This document shows positions 44,290-53,595 of a stretch of DNA of 64,000 nucleotides, one piece after another. A program made the position numbers and the translations under genes. How positions within the stretch are numbered: the first letter of the stretch is position 1; every line of letters begins with the position of its first letter. Source of the DNA: Methylacidimicrobium sp. AP8. Lineage in GTDB: Bacteria > Verrucomicrobiota > Verrucomicrobiia > Methylacidiphilales > Methylacidiphilaceae. The stretch covers positions 1,240,001 through 1,304,000 of the forward strand of contig NZ_LR797830.1 of the NCBI RefSeq assembly GCF_903064525.1, read 5' to 3'. The notes below the pieces were generated by a model. The model was given only the letters and a program-made list of their open reading frames with translations, had not been told where the DNA came from and ran no database searches.

Positions 44290-45765
44290 CTATCGCCGCC
44301 ACCCTCGCGTTCGACCGACCGCGTCCTTCCACGCTTCCCGCTTGCGGCGCCGTTCCCGCGCATCGAGGAGTGGGGAGAAGATCCGCTCGATCCGGCCGAA
44401 GCCGCTCCGCTCTTCGGGTGTGGCGAAGAAGCCCGCTTCCCGTCCCGCTAGGAGCCCGACCCCCAGGGCGGTGGCCTCGCGGCAACCGGAGCGCACCACC
44501 GAGAATCCGAGCAGGTCAGCTTGGATCTGGAGGAGCAGATCGCTTCGCGCGGCACCCCCGTCGACCTTCATTTGGTGCAGCGGAGCTCCGCCCGCCCGGG
44601 CCATCGCCTCGATCACGTCGCAAACCTGGTGAGCGATTCCTTCCCACACCGCCCGGGCGATGTGCGAGGGCCGGGTCCTGCGGGTGATTCCGATCAAAAG
44701 TCCTTCGGCCGAGGGATCCCAATACGGACTCCCGAGCCCGGTGAGGGCCGGTACGAAGACGAGCCCCTCGGTTTCGGAGGCCTGCCTCGCCAAGGCTTCG
44801 GCCTGCTCGACGCCCGGCGCCAGCCGCAGACCGTCCACCAGCCATCCGACGGCCGCCCCGGCGGCGAAGACGCAGCCTTCGAGCACGTAGGTCGTCTCCC
44901 CTTCGAGGCGCCATCCGGAAGAGACCAGCAAGCCTTCCGCCGCCGTCGGGGGCCGGCTGCCCAGGTTCATCAGCGAGAAAGCCCCGGTGCCGTAGGTCGT
45001 CTTGAAGCTTCCCGGTCCCCAGCAGAGCTGGCCGTAGAGCGAAGCCTGCTGGTCGCCCAGGACCGCCAGGATCGGAATTCCCTCCCAAAAGCCCGCTCCT
45101 TTCCCGAAGGGTCCGGCCGAGGGTAGCACCTCCGGTAGCAGCGAGGGAGGAGTCTGGAAGAGGGCGAGCAGATCGGCGTCCCACCGGTGTTCGTGGATGT
45201 TATACAGGAGAGTCCGCGAAGCGTTCGACTCCTCGGTGGCATGGACCTTTCCGCCGGTCAGCTTGGCGAGAAGCCAGCTGTCCACGGTGCCGAAGCGGAG
45301 GCGATCGCGCCTGCCGGAAAGCACCGGAAGGTTTTCCCAGAGCCAGAGGAGCTTGGTCCCCGAGAAATAAGGGTTTAGGCGGAGCCCGGTCTTCATCCCG
45401 ATCGGCTCTTCCCAACCCGCCTTCCGGAGCCGGTCGCAGAGAGCCGTCGATCGACGGTCCTGCCACACGATGGCGTTTCCCACCGGTTCGAGGCTCTGTC
45501 GGTCCCAGAGCAGGAAGGTCTCCCGCTGATTCGCAATGCCGATGCCTGCGATCCGGCGGGGCACGGCACCCGCGCGTTCGAGGGCCTCGCACGCCGCTTC
45601 CTCCAGCGATCGCCAGAGCAGCTCGGGACTCTGCTCGACCCATTCGGGCTTCGGCGTCAGGAGGGAAACCGGCCGCATCGCCTGCCCGGCGATCCGCCCC
45701 TTCCGATCCAGAAGCAGCGCCCGGGAGCTCGTTGTTCCCTGGTCGAGAGCGAGAATGTAGTCCAT
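44290..45765 (-). CDS. glpK: Glycerol kinase
   Basis: A 491-residue FGGY kinase. ALDQGTTSSRALLLD forms the N-terminal phosphate-binding loop; IVWQDRRS, SGTKLLWLWEN, YGTGAFSLMNLG and MKVDGGAARSDLLLQ are GlpK signatures. It phosphorylates glycerol to sn-glycerol-3-phosphate for glycolysis or lipid synthesis. It starts 7 bases after the oxidoreductase gene ends, indicating one operon, although the pair has no obvious pathway link. Confidence 0.95.
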   Translation of the reverse strand: MDYILALDQGTTSSRALLLDRKGRIAGQAMRPVSLLTPKPEWVEQSPELLWRSLEEAACEALERAGAVPRRIAGIGIANQRETFLLWDRQSLEPVGNAIVWQDRRSTALCDRLRKAGWEEPIGMKTGLRLNPYFSGTKLLWLWENLPVLSGRRDRLRFGTVDSWLLAKLTGGKVHATEESNASRTLLYNIHEHRWDADLLALFQTPPSLLPEVLPSAGPFGKGAGFWEGIPILAVLGDQQASLYGQLCWGPGSFKTTYGTGAFSLMNLGSRPPTAAEGLLVSSGWRLEGETTYVLEGCVFAAGAAVGWLVDGLRLAPGVEQAEALARQASETEGLVFVPALTGLGSPYWDPSAEGLLIGITRRTRPSHIARAVWEGIAHQVCDVIEAMARAGGAPLHQMKVDGGAARSDLLLQIQADLLGFSVVRSGCREATALGVGLLAGREAGFFATPEERSGFGRIERIFSPLLDARERRRKREAWKDAVGRTRGWRR

Positions 45766-45772
45766 GCGCCCG

Positions 45773-46771
45773 CTATAGAGCAACGAGCAGCTTTCCCAAG
45801 GACTTCCCGTGAAGCAGGTCGCCGAGCGCCCGCGGGGCGTTTTCGAGCCCCTCCACGACGGTCTCCTTGTAGCGGAGCTTCCCGTCGGCCGCCCATCGCT
45901 CGAGCCGGGCCAGGGCTTCCGGCCAGCGATCGAGCCGATCGCCGACGATAAATCCCTGGAGCCGGACCCGGCGCGAGAGCAGAAACTCCCATCCCTTCGG
46001 CAGAGGGCTTTCCGGCCGGTCGTAGGTGGCGATGTGGCCGCAGAGGACGATGCGCGCAAAAGGATTGAGGAGCGGCAACACCGCTTCGAGAACCGCTCCT
46101 CCCACGCTATCGAAGTAGACGTCGATCCCCTCCGGAGTCGCGCGGCGGAGCTCGGCGGGAAACTCGGCCGCTTTATAGTCGACCGCCGCCGCGAAACCCA
46201 GGTCTTCCACGATATGCCGGCACTTGGCCGCCCCTCCGGCGATCCCGACCACGTGGCAAGCGTGCATCCGGGCGAGCTGGCCCGCGATGCCGCCCACCGC
46301 CCCCGCCGCCGCGGAGACGGCGACCGTCTCTCCCGCCCGGGGACGGCCGATATCGAAGATGCCGAGGAAGGCCGTCACCCCGGGCATTCCGGCGACTCCG
46401 AGGTAGGCCGGGAGCGGCAAACGCCCGCTCACCTTTCGTACCTCCGCGCCGCGGCAGATGCCGAAGAGCTGCCAACCGAGATAGGTCACCACCTTATCGC
46501 CCGGGAAAAGCTTCGGGTCCCGGGAAGCGACCACTTCTCCGACCGCCCAACCGGGCATCGGCTCCCCGATGGCGACCGGCCGGGTAAAGGTCTCCCCGCC
46601 GCCCGCCAGCAGCCGTTGATAGGGATCGACCGAGACGAAGAGATGGCGAACCAAGATCTCGCCCGGAGCCAGCTCCTCCGAGAGTTCGGTCGCAACGATC
46701 AGAAAATCTTCGGTCCGCAAGGCCCCCTCCGGCCTTCGCACTAGAATCACCTGTCGATTCCGGAGGCTCAT
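45773..46771 (-). CDS. Zinc-independent medium-chain dehydrogenase (NADP oxidoreductase, CurA-like)
   Basis: A 332-residue MDR enzyme without zinc ligands. LFVSVDPYQRL, GMPGVTAFLGIFDIGRP, VSAAAGAVGGIAGQLARM and VYFDSVGGAVLEAVLPLL are signatures of the leukotriene B4 12-hydroxydehydrogenase/CurA group. It uses NADPH to reduce alpha,beta-unsaturated ketones or related compounds. It is first in an operon with glpK, and a bidirectional terminator lies upstream. Confidence 0.92.
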   Translation of the reverse strand: MSLRNRQVILVRRPEGALRTEDFLIVATELSEELAPGEILVRHLFVSVDPYQRLLAGGGETFTRPVAIGEPMPGWAVGEVVASRDPKLFPGDKVVTYLGWQLFGICRGAEVRKVSGRLPLPAYLGVAGMPGVTAFLGIFDIGRPRAGETVAVSAAAGAVGGIAGQLARMHACHVVGIAGGAAKCRHIVEDLGFAAAVDYKAAEFPAELRRATPEGIDVYFDSVGGAVLEAVLPLLNPFARIVLCGHIATYDRPESPLPKGWEFLLSRRVRLQGFIVGDRLDRWPEALARLERWAADGKLRYKETVVEGLENAPRALGDLLHGKSLGKLLVAL

Positions 46772-46851
46772 CGCTGTCCCGATCCTTGAGCGGCGGGGCT
46801 CGCTCTTCAATCGATTTTTGCCCGAATTGCCGCCGATGCGCTCAAGGGAGC

Positions 46852-46894
46852 AAAAAAAGTCGGCTGCTCCCGCGAAGAAGCAGCCACCTTTTTT
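46852..46894. terminator. Bidirectional rho-independent terminator
   Basis: A 7-bp stem GGCTGCT/AGCAGCC (46862-46868 and 46879-46885) is flanked by a seven-A run on the left and a six-T run on the right. It ends transcription of the Cys-rich small gene on the minus strand and can work in both directions. Confidence 0.8.
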
Positions 46895-46926
46895 CGGAGA
46901 GGGAGTAGAAACGGCCGCGCCGACGG

Positions 46927-47238
46927 CTAGCCGAGAACCTCTTTTTCGATCGCCTTCCGGAACTCGGCCGCCGCCTTCGCCTGGGCGACTTTCGCCTGCC
47001 AGCGGGCTCCCTCGGCCGCCACAAACGCTTCGGCTCCTTTTTCCAGGTGCGCGCCGTACGCCGCGCGGATCTTTTCCTTCAGAATTTCGGTCACGACCTC
47101 CTGCCAGGCCTTGCAGCCGGCGGATTTCCACCAATGCGTCATCTGCTCCACCAAGCTCCCCTCTGCGTGAGACTTCTGGGCTTCCTTATCGTGGCCGCTC
47201 GCCTCCTCGCAGCAGCTCTTCTTTTCGCAATCACTCAT
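46927..47238 (-). CDS. Small Cys-rich helical protein
   Basis: A 103-residue protein. The N-terminus has a cysteine cluster (DCEKKSCCEEASGHDKE) followed by a Trp-rich helix (MTHWWKSAGCKAWQEVV) and a long Ala/Lys/Glu helix. It may bind metal or a cofactor through the N-terminal Cys and His residues; this is inference. A good terminator lies downstream. It is divergent from the GlxA-type regulator, which could control it. Confidence 0.65.
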   Translation of the reverse strand: MSDCEKKSCCEEASGHDKEAQKSHAEGSLVEQMTHWWKSAGCKAWQEVVTEILKEKIRAAYGAHLEKGAEAFVAAEGARWQAKVAQAKAAAEFRKAIEKEVLG

Positions 47239-47443
47239 TGTACTGTTCTCCTTGGTTGTGTTTCCGGAATCAACCGACCGATCCTCCGATCCGGCAAGCG
47301 ATGCCGCGGACGATTCACCGGCGAGTCTGCCAGCGCGGCGCGGTGTGCACCAGGGCGCCCACGGACAAACTTCGGGTCGAAAACGCCAATCGCTTCTTCT
47401 CCGTTGGACGGAAGCGGCCTCCCATCTTATCCTTTGGCGCGAG

Positions 47444-48492
47444 ATGGAGCGCTCCCGCCCGCTGATCGCCCTGATTCCCCTTCTCTGCGGAGCGAAGCCC
47501 ATATCGGTTGTCGGCCCTGCGCATCTCCTTGGCCGGATGGGGAAGTCCATGGACACCCCGTGCCTAGAACGCGGGCAAGGTCGCTTCCGGGTTCTTTGGG
47601 TCTCCGCCAACGGGATGCTGGCGGAATACGGACCGGTCGTGGTTCGGTCCGAGGGTGCGATTTCGGATTTCGGCACGCCCGATTTGATCTATGTTCCGGC
47701 TCCGGATGGGGATTTCGAGGAAGCCTTGCGAAGCAATCGCCCCTACCTCGATTGGCTGCGGGAGTGCCACGCCCGGGGAACCATCGTCACAAGCTCCTGC
47801 ACGGGGGCGCTCTTCTTGACCGAGGCTGGCCTGCTCGATGGGCGCCGCGCAACGACCCACTGGTGCTATGCCGACTTCTTCGCCTCCCGCTACCCCAAGG
47901 TAGATTGGCAAATCTCCCGGTTGGTCGTCGAGGATGGCAGCGTAATCACCGCGGGAGGGGCGACCGCGTACCTCAACCTGATGATTCGGATCGCCGAAAG
48001 ATTTCTTGGCCGGGCGCACGCCCTAGCGGTGGCCGGTTCGCCCTGGTGGATTCCGAACGCGACTCCCAACTTCCCTACATGGTTCACGGAAACCGGCGGC
48101 CGCATGGGGATAGCGTGGTCCGGAAGGCGCAGGAGCTTCTTTCCCAAGACCTCGCGGAGCCGATGGCGCTCCCGCAACTGGCGGCCGCCTGCGGCGTCAG
48201 CCCCCGCACCCTCTTGCGCCGCTTCCGGACCGCCTTGGGCCGGAGCCCGGGGGAGTATCTGCAGGAATTGCGCATCGAGAAGGCCAAGGATCTCCTGGAA
48301 AGGACCGATCGCACCGTGGAGGAGATCGTCGCGGCAGTCGGCTACGACGACTCGCGGTCCTTTCGTCGCCTCTTCCGGCACCGAATGGGCATCTCGCCGA
48401 AACGCTACAGGCGCAGGTACACCCTATTTCCGGCCGGATGCAAGGAGGAAGCGGCGGTTCGCGACACACGCTGCTGCCAGGCGCCGGCATAG
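47444..48492 (+). pseudogene. GlxA/FtrA-type AraC family regulator, frameshifted
   Basis: The N-terminal DJ-1/PfpI-like domain (LIALIPLLCGAKPISVVGP, GTIVTSSCTGALFLTEAGLL) runs from ATG 47444. Near 48025-48050 the coding passes into another frame, where it continues RDSQLPYMV and a complete AraC helix-turn-helix pair (LAAACGVSPRTLLRRFRTAL, VEEIVAAVGYDDSRSFRRLF). The joined protein has the normal family length of about 350. Such regulators respond to small metabolites and activate adjacent genes. The break is a single indel; real or assembly error cannot be decided here. Confidence 0.75.
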
Positions 48493-48558
48493 ACCTGCAG
48501 GCGGCGCGCTCTCCGGATCGGCGCGCGGGCGCCGCCCGAAGCCGCTTCTCTTAAGACC

Positions 48559-49359
48559 TCAGGGGAGGTCGCGGGCGCTGACGGGCAGGAGAAAGAAGGG
48601 CTCCCGGAAGAGGGAGGCATGCTCGGGATGGACCCCCGGGTCGTTGCCCAGCACGAATCGGCCTGCGTCCGCCTCGAGCCGCCACTGGATGGTCCACCGG
48701 CCTTTTTTCAGCGTCGCGTCGGCGCTCACCATCACGATCCCTTGGCGCCACTTGCCCCAGGAGCGATCGGCATACGAAAAGAGACGAAACATCGTTCTCG
48801 GTTCCAAGGTCAACGGATCGAGAACCCGCCGGAGGAGCAGAAAGCCCCCTTTCCATTGCACCCCGGCCCGCCTCTCTTCCGGAGAGATATCGCGAGAGGA
48901 AGACCAGACCTCCGGACCATGAAAATTGGCGATCTCGGCGAGCCAGGACCAACCGGCCGGCAAGCCGGCGGCTCCCGGAAAAGCACGCAAAAACAGAGAC
49001 CGATACTCATAGTTGGCCGCCCTCAGATAGAGATGGCCGTTTTCTCCGATCCAATATCTCCCCTCGAGCTGCCGGAGCGCGAGGGCTCCCAATTTCCTGG
49101 CATAAGGCTCGTCGGGACATGTCAGCGTCAGCCCGCTAGGGGTTAGGAACGTCGATCGGCCCGGCTCCACCGCGCTCCTCTCTCCGGTTAAGAAAGGCCC
49201 GCTCGTCCCTTCCGGAGGAAGCAGAAAGGATGCGCTCGAGAGCGGATCGCGGTCGGATCGATCGCCGAAGAGCAGCCGGTCGAGCAAGACGCCGGCCAGC
49301 GCGGCCGTGGCGACCAGCGCCATGAGATCGAACGTCTTTTTTAGTATTGGGCTTGGCAT
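48559..49359 (-). CDS. Hypothetical membrane-anchored protein
   Basis: About 266 residues from ATG 49359; an upstream in-frame start is less likely. An N-terminal hydrophobic segment (MALVATAALAGVLLDRLLFG) suggests a signal anchor. The rest is beta-rich and aromatic (YWIGENGHLYLRAANYEYRS, RWTIQWRLEADAGRFVLG). No family is recognised. It is convergent with the GlxA-type regulator. Confidence 0.6.
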   Translation of the reverse strand: MPSPILKKTFDLMALVATAALAGVLLDRLLFGDRSDRDPLSSASFLLPPEGTSGPFLTGERSAVEPGRSTFLTPSGLTLTCPDEPYARKLGALALRQLEGRYWIGENGHLYLRAANYEYRSLFLRAFPGAAGLPAGWSWLAEIANFHGPEVWSSSRDISPEERRAGVQWKGGFLLLRRVLDPLTLEPRTMFRLFSYADRSWGKWRQGIVMVSADATLKKGRWTIQWRLEADAGRFVLGNDPGVHPEHASLFREPFFLLPVSARDLP

Positions 49360-49697
49360 GATCGATGCACAGCTTCCCGACAAGGCTGCCTCCTGCACCC
49401 GGCACCGTCTCCGCGCGGCGGGAGGAGAGCACCCGCATCGGGAATCGGAACGGTGGGAAAAAGCCGACGCTCGATTTGCGAAACAATCATAATCGCCTCA
49501 CGACGGCGAGCAGACCGAATCCGGAAGCGGATTTAGACGGGCGGCCATCCGCTTCGCTTCGGCCGCCGCCGGGAGCGGAGATCGTCGCCCGCTCCAGGCC
49601 TCATCCACCCGAGCCACAGTCGAACCATCCACAGTGTTCGACGTTGCTCGGGCGGATCTCGTTCAGCGAACGTTTCGCTCGGGCAAACGGATCGGGA
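49360..49697. other. Intergenic region
   Basis: These 338 bases have no supported gene. A two-part inverted repeat (CGAGC...GCTCG around CGAAC...GTTCG, about 49610-49650) could form a hairpin downstream of the next minus-strand gene, but it has no T-tract. Confidence 0.35.
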
Positions 49698-50048
49698 CTA
49701 CTGGCCTTCCTCCGGGGGAGCCGTTGGCGCCTCGCCCTCCTCGGCGGGCGCCTGCTTTTCTTCATCGCCGGCGGGCTTTTCCTCCCAAGGGAACCCTTCG
49801 GGCAGCCCTTCGATTCCCTGCACCGGGATGGCCTGAGCGAAGGCCTGAGGATTCCCAAGCGATCCCCCCTCCCGGCCGGTCCGGTCCACGGGCACGGGCC
49901 ACATTCCCTCTGCTGCGGCGGCGGTCTGCCACGGCCGATCGGCAAACAACCCTTGGCCGAAAACGACCGGCGGCGACAGAAAAAACCCAAGCGCGGCGAG
50001 AAGGACTGGCACGCCGCCGAGTGAAGGCGCGCAACTCCGTCCGGTCAA
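49698..50048 (-). CDS. Small exported acidic protein
   Basis: About 116 residues from a TTG at 50048 with an AAAGGA-type site. A signal peptide (VPVLLAALGFFLSPPVVFG) is followed by a short mature part and an acidic Pro/Glu-rich tail (EEKPAGDEEKQAPAEEGE). Function unknown. It is adjacent to tRNA-Gly. Confidence 0.5.
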   Translation of the reverse strand: MTGRSCAPSLGGVPVLLAALGFFLSPPVVFGQGLFADRPWQTAAAAEGMWPVPVDRTGREGGSLGNPQAFAQAIPVQGIEGLPEGFPWEEKPAGDEEKQAPAEEGEAPTAPPEEGQ

Positions 50049-50108
50049 GAAGGAATCCTTTCCCGTCCTTTTCCCGCCGGCTTACGGTACGGAGGCGGGC
50101 TCGCGGTG

Positions 50109-50179
50109 AGCGGGTGAAGGGAATCGAACCCTCGCTACAGGCTTGGGAAGCCCGTGTTCTACCACTGAACTACACCCGC
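50109..50179 (-). tRNA. tRNA-Gly (anticodon CCC)
   Basis: On the minus strand GCGGGTG pairs with CACCCGC as the acceptor stem. D-loop AGTTCAGTGGTAGA, anticodon loop TTCCCAA and T-loop GGTTCGATTCC are all present. The anticodon CCC reads GGG glycine codons. CCA is not encoded. Confidence 0.96.
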
Positions 50180-50245
50180 AGTTCGGGAAACAATCGTTTC
50201 TTCGATCGAGAGAATTGTCAAAAGCAATTCTCGATCCCGGCGGAT

Positions 50246-50539
50246 TTAGCCGAGGTATTCGACCTGGCCCCGTCCGTCGCGGAGGGAAACCGACGCACCC
50301 GGCTCTGCGAGAGTAAGCTCCAGCCGGGAGCCGGATTCGAGGACCAGGGAGAAGCGGTCGCCCGCTTCGAGGACCTTCTCGACGGTGCCGGTTCCGGAGA
50401 AGGGCGGTGCCTCCCCCGCCAGCCGCACGACCAAGCACGACCCATCCGCAAACGTGATGGAGAGCTGTCCGGGGCGGGCTTCATATTTGACGATCGGACG
50501 CCCGCGTAAGATCGGACTAAGCTTCCGATTCAGGGCCAT
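50246..50539 (-). CDS. Small beta-rich hypothetical protein
   Basis: A 97-residue protein starting at ATG 50539 with an AAGGAGA site. Its strands alternate (GQLSITFADGSCLVVRL, RFSLVLESGSRLELTL, GRGQVEYLG), suggesting a small all-beta fold. No family is recognised. The genes around it are tRNA-Gly and the exported HNH protein. Confidence 0.55.
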   Translation of the reverse strand: MALNRKLSPILRGRPIVKYEARPGQLSITFADGSCLVVRLAGEAPPFSGTGTVEKVLEAGDRFSLVLESGSRLELTLAEPGASVSLRDGRGQVEYLG

Positions 50540-50566
50540 GGCCGCCTTTCTCCTTCGCCTGTTGCG

Positions 50567-51226
50567 CTATTCGCCTGTGCCATGGGCGGGATGGAAGCCC
50601 TTCGCCTTAGCCTCCTCCTCGGTCATATAGTGCCCGCGCTTGGTCTTGCCGTAAAAGGAGGAACCGGCCTTCCAGTAGGTCCCGGAGCGCGTGTTCACCC
50701 AGACCCGGGCCCCTCTGCCGGGTGGCGTTGCCGATGACCGGGCCGCCCTATCCTCCTTTTTCGGCCGTCCGCCGTCCTCGCCGATGTATTTCCGGTAGGC
50801 TTCGATCCAGTCGGTCGCGATCGCCTTCTGGGCTTCCGCCAAGTCGACCTTTCCGGAGCAGACAAGCTTGTGGAGCCGGTCTTCCAAGAAGTCTTTCTTC
50901 CGGGCATTCCACGGCTGGGTCTTCCGGGACTGCGGCCAGAGATTCCGAATCGAGTTGGAGCCACCCAGCGAGAGCGGGATCAAATGATCGATCTCATAAT
51001 CCCGCCGGTCCGCCAGGGGAATTCCGTAGCGGCGGAGCACCTCGCGTTTCTCCTCCCACGGGACATCCCGGACCTTCTTGGCGTAGCCCGGGGTGCAAAC
51101 GTCGGATCGGCTCACCGGAAAGGTATCCCCCGGGGTCAGCTGGGGATCGGGCAGGATCGGCGGCTCGGCGACCGCCGAGCAAGCGACCGCGAGCAGGAGG
51201 ACCGATGCAAGGAGCGCCGGACGCAT
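50567..51226 (-). CDS. Exported HNH endonuclease-like protein
   Basis: A 219-residue protein with a signal peptide (LLASVLLLAVACSAVAE). A HNH motif reads EIDHLIPLSLGGSNSIRNLW with Asp-His, Asn and a later His region, preceded by DVCTPGYAKKVRDVPW. The C-terminal RSGTYWKAGSSFYGKTKRG forms a separate beta module. Similar proteins are found in many Gram-negatives; the function outside the cytoplasm is unclear (nutrient DNA, competition or repair of uptake DNA). Confidence 0.78.
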   Translation of the reverse strand: MRPALLASVLLLAVACSAVAEPPILPDPQLTPGDTFPVSRSDVCTPGYAKKVRDVPWEEKREVLRRYGIPLADRRDYEIDHLIPLSLGGSNSIRNLWPQSRKTQPWNARKKDFLEDRLHKLVCSGKVDLAEAQKAIATDWIEAYRKYIGEDGGRPKKEDRAARSSATPPGRGARVWVNTRSGTYWKAGSSFYGKTKRGHYMTEEEAKAKGFHPAHGTGE

Positions 51227-51339
51227 GGGGCGATGCTACCCGATCCGGAGTTCGGTCAGCAACGGATTGTTTGCTCTATGCCAACGGGTTACCCTAAGAA
51301 TCGCGTGAAGACATCTGATCTCCCCGAGACCGTTCGATC

Positions 51340-51526
51340 CTAGCGGCCATTTCTCACAAGCTTTCTCCTACGGCTTGCAAAACGGGCTCGTCTGCTTCGC
51401 TCCCGCTTGGTTTTCCATCCTCGCAATATGTCTTCATACAGCTCCGGTGAAAAACCTGCGCCCGCCTCGCACCCAAGCCCATTTGCGGCGCCTCGGCTAC
51501 GAAATTTGTCAGAAATAGCCGCTAAG
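51340..51526. repeat. Dispersed MITE-like repeat, copy 2 (inverted relative to copies 1 and 3)
   Basis: The left end reads TAGCGGCCATTTCTCACAA and the right end is its imperfect complement. The interior matches copy 1 in reverse, including CCCAAGCCCATTTGCGGCGC. It lies between the starts of the divergent HNH and MBL genes, so it may carry or disturb their promoters. Confidence 0.85.
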
Positions 51527-51611
51527 GCCGACAGGCTGCTAGTCGGCGGCGTGCGAGTGATCGGCTTCGATTGGGCTGGCGTCCCGCCCGTCTTTCCGAT
51601 AACCGGAAAGC

Positions 51612-52388
51612 ATGCTTCGGCTCACGATCCTCGCCAGCGGGAGCAGCGGAAACGCGGCACTGCTGGAAGCGGGGAGTCGCCGTTGGCTGGTCGATGCCGG
51701 GCTCAGCAGCCGCCGTCTGGAAGAGCGCCTCCGGGCGGCCGGAGTCGAGCCTTCGAGTCTTTCGGGGGTCTTCTTGACGCACGAGCATGCCGATCATGCC
51801 CGCGGTTTGCGCGTTTTTCTGCAACGCCACTCCCTGCCGTTGTATTGCAACGAATTGACCTGGCTTGCCCTCGGGTGGCAAGCGAAGATCGACTGGCGGC
51901 GCATGGAAACCGCCGTCCGGCTCGACTTGGGCGGGATGGAGATCGAGAGCTTCCCGGTTCCGCACGATGCGGCGGATCCCGTCGGCTTTCTCTTTCACCA
52001 TCCCGCCGGAACGATCGGTGTCTTGACCGACCTAGGCTACGCCACGCGCTTGGTCTGGGAAAAGATGAGCCGCTGCCGGGCGCTCCTCTTGGAAGCCAAT
52101 CATGATCCGGGGCTCTTGCAGGCCGATTCCCGGCGGCCCTGGTCGGTCAAGCAGCGGATCCTCTCGCGCCATGGCCATCTTTCCAACCAGAGCGCGGCGG
52201 AGATCGCCACGGAACTCGCACGCCACGGCCTCCAAGAGATTATCCTCGGCCATCTCAGTGCGGACTGCAACCGGCCGGAACTGGTGGAGGAGACCGTCCG
52301 GAGCCGGCTGGAGGAAGCCCGCCTCCCTTCCCTCTCGGTTCATGTCTGGACCGAGGGTGCGCCCGTCCCTCCCCTCTGCTGGGGATAA
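51612..52388 (+). CDS. MBL-fold hydrolase (WalJ/YycJ type)
   Basis: A 258-residue metallo-beta-lactamase-fold protein. LTILASGSSGNAALLEAG, THEHADHARGL (metal motif), VPHDAADPVGF, VLTDLGYATRLV and LGHLSADCNRPEL are typical of the YycJ/WalJ group. These are predicted exonucleases or coordinators of DNA replication and cell-wall signalling. It starts about 85 bases after repeat copy 2. Confidence 0.92.
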   Translation: MLRLTILASGSSGNAALLEAGSRRWLVDAGLSSRRLEERLRAAGVEPSSLSGVFLTHEHADHARGLRVFLQRHSLPLYCNELTWLALGWQAKIDWRRMETAVRLDLGGMEIESFPVPHDAADPVGFLFHHPAGTIGVLTDLGYATRLVWEKMSRCRALLLEANHDPGLLQADSRRPWSVKQRILSRHGHLSNQSAAEIATELARHGLQEIILGHLSADCNRPELVEETVRSRLEEARLPSLSVHVWTEGAPVPPLCWG

Positions 52389-52685
52389 ACGCGCCGCCGG
52401 AGCCGACTCGCCGCTTGTTGCCGCTCCCGCGCTCCCCGCCGCTTGCTCTGCTGCGTTCTCGGATGCAGAGAGCGCGAAGTGGAGATCCAGCGAAGGCGCT
52501 TTTCTCGGCGCTGCGCGAGCGGTGCGAGATGCTCGGATTCGCAAAGGGCCTGCGCCGACTCCAGCACCGGTCGAAGCATGATCTGATTTCCGCTCCGGTT
52601 GACACCTCCGGTGGTCGCCGCGGGGCCCATTCTTCGTCTCGTTTGGGGGTTAGTTGCCGGCTGTCGGTGGAGAGGCGGCCGCCGG
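52389..52685. other. Intergenic region without a supported gene
   Basis: Nearly 300 bases between the MBL gene and the small membrane protein. Several short Arg-rich frames cross it, but none has a convincing start, ribosome site or protein pattern. Confidence 0.35.
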
Positions 52686-52847
52686 CTACCAGTCGCCGGC
52701 GGAAAAGACGCCGAACCGATTCGTCAGAACAAACCCGAACGTGAGGACCATGACGAAGAGTATCAGAAGGATAAGAATCAAGACGGGGCGAAAGTTCGTC
52801 TCGTTTCCGTCTCCGTCGGAATACGGCCATTTTGGATTACTGACCAT
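52686..52847 (-). CDS. Small single-span membrane protein
   Basis: A 53-residue protein (ATG 52847 to TAG 52686). A polar N-terminus (MVSNPKWPYSDGDGNETNF) leads into one long hydrophobic helix (VLILILLILFVMVLTFGFVL) and a short tail. It resembles small inner-membrane proteins that modulate partner complexes. Function unknown. Confidence 0.5.
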   Translation of the reverse strand: MVSNPKWPYSDGDGNETNFRPVLILILLILFVMVLTFGFVLTNRFGVFSAGDW

Positions 52848-52963
52848 TACGAGCAGCATACCAGCACTTCCCAGATCCCCAAGACAAGAATTCCATGGCG
52901 GGGGAAACCGGCGGATCGGATTTGCAGAAAGAGGAGCGGGTGTGCAAGGTTGCAAGAAGGAAG

Positions 52964-53482
52964 ATGAGCAACGGCGTGAAAGCGGCCGCCGCCCTGATGG
53001 CTCTCGGCGGCTGGATTCTGCTTGTGATCGCGACCGCATCGGCCTTCCCGTTCGGAGCTTCCCTCTGGCTTTCGCTGGGTCACGCACCTCTGGATGCCCT
53101 ACCGCAGATTCTCCCGTGGCGGAATGCCGTCTGGGCGCTTGCCGCCGGAGCGGGCTGGCTCCTGCTGCGCAAGCTCCGGTCGCGGCTCGAAGAGCGGCTT
53201 TCGGCCGAAGCGCAACGGCCGAGCCCCGAGGCGATCGAGCGACGCCTGCGAAGCGGCCGCCTCTATCAATGGTTCCTCATCGCCGTCACCTCCACGATGA
53301 TCTTGGCCGCATGGATTTTCCATAACGCTCTCGGGTATGAACAAGAGCGGTTTAACCAGATTCTGCTCTGGCTTCTCGGGATTCAAGGCTTCCTGACCGC
53401 CGGAACCATCGCCTTCTTCGCCTACGGCGTAGATATCAGCGGCTTCTTCGGCCGCGGTACCGGGCGGCGCCGGCGCGGATAG
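52964..53482 (+). CDS. Hypothetical membrane protein
   Basis: About 172 residues from ATG 52964, preceded by GAAGGAAG. It has four hydrophobic segments (ALMALGGWILLVIATASAF; NAVWALAAGAGWLLL; FLIAVTSTMILAAWIF; ILLWLLGIQGFLTAGTIAFF) and a basic cytosolic loop between the second and third. No family is recognised. Confidence 0.65.
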   Translation: MSNGVKAAAALMALGGWILLVIATASAFPFGASLWLSLGHAPLDALPQILPWRNAVWALAAGAGWLLLRKLRSRLEERLSAEAQRPSPEAIERRLRSGRLYQWFLIAVTSTMILAAWIFHNALGYEQERFNQILLWLLGIQGFLTAGTIAFFAYGVDISGFFGRGTGRRRRG

Positions 53483-53595
53483 GGCGAAGCATCGGCCGGA
53501 GCCGCGACACCGCTCGGGAAGCAAGAAGCTTTCCTCCGATCTCCGCGGGAGCCGTCGAGACCTTCCTCGCCGTATTCTCCTCTCGGAGAGCCTAC

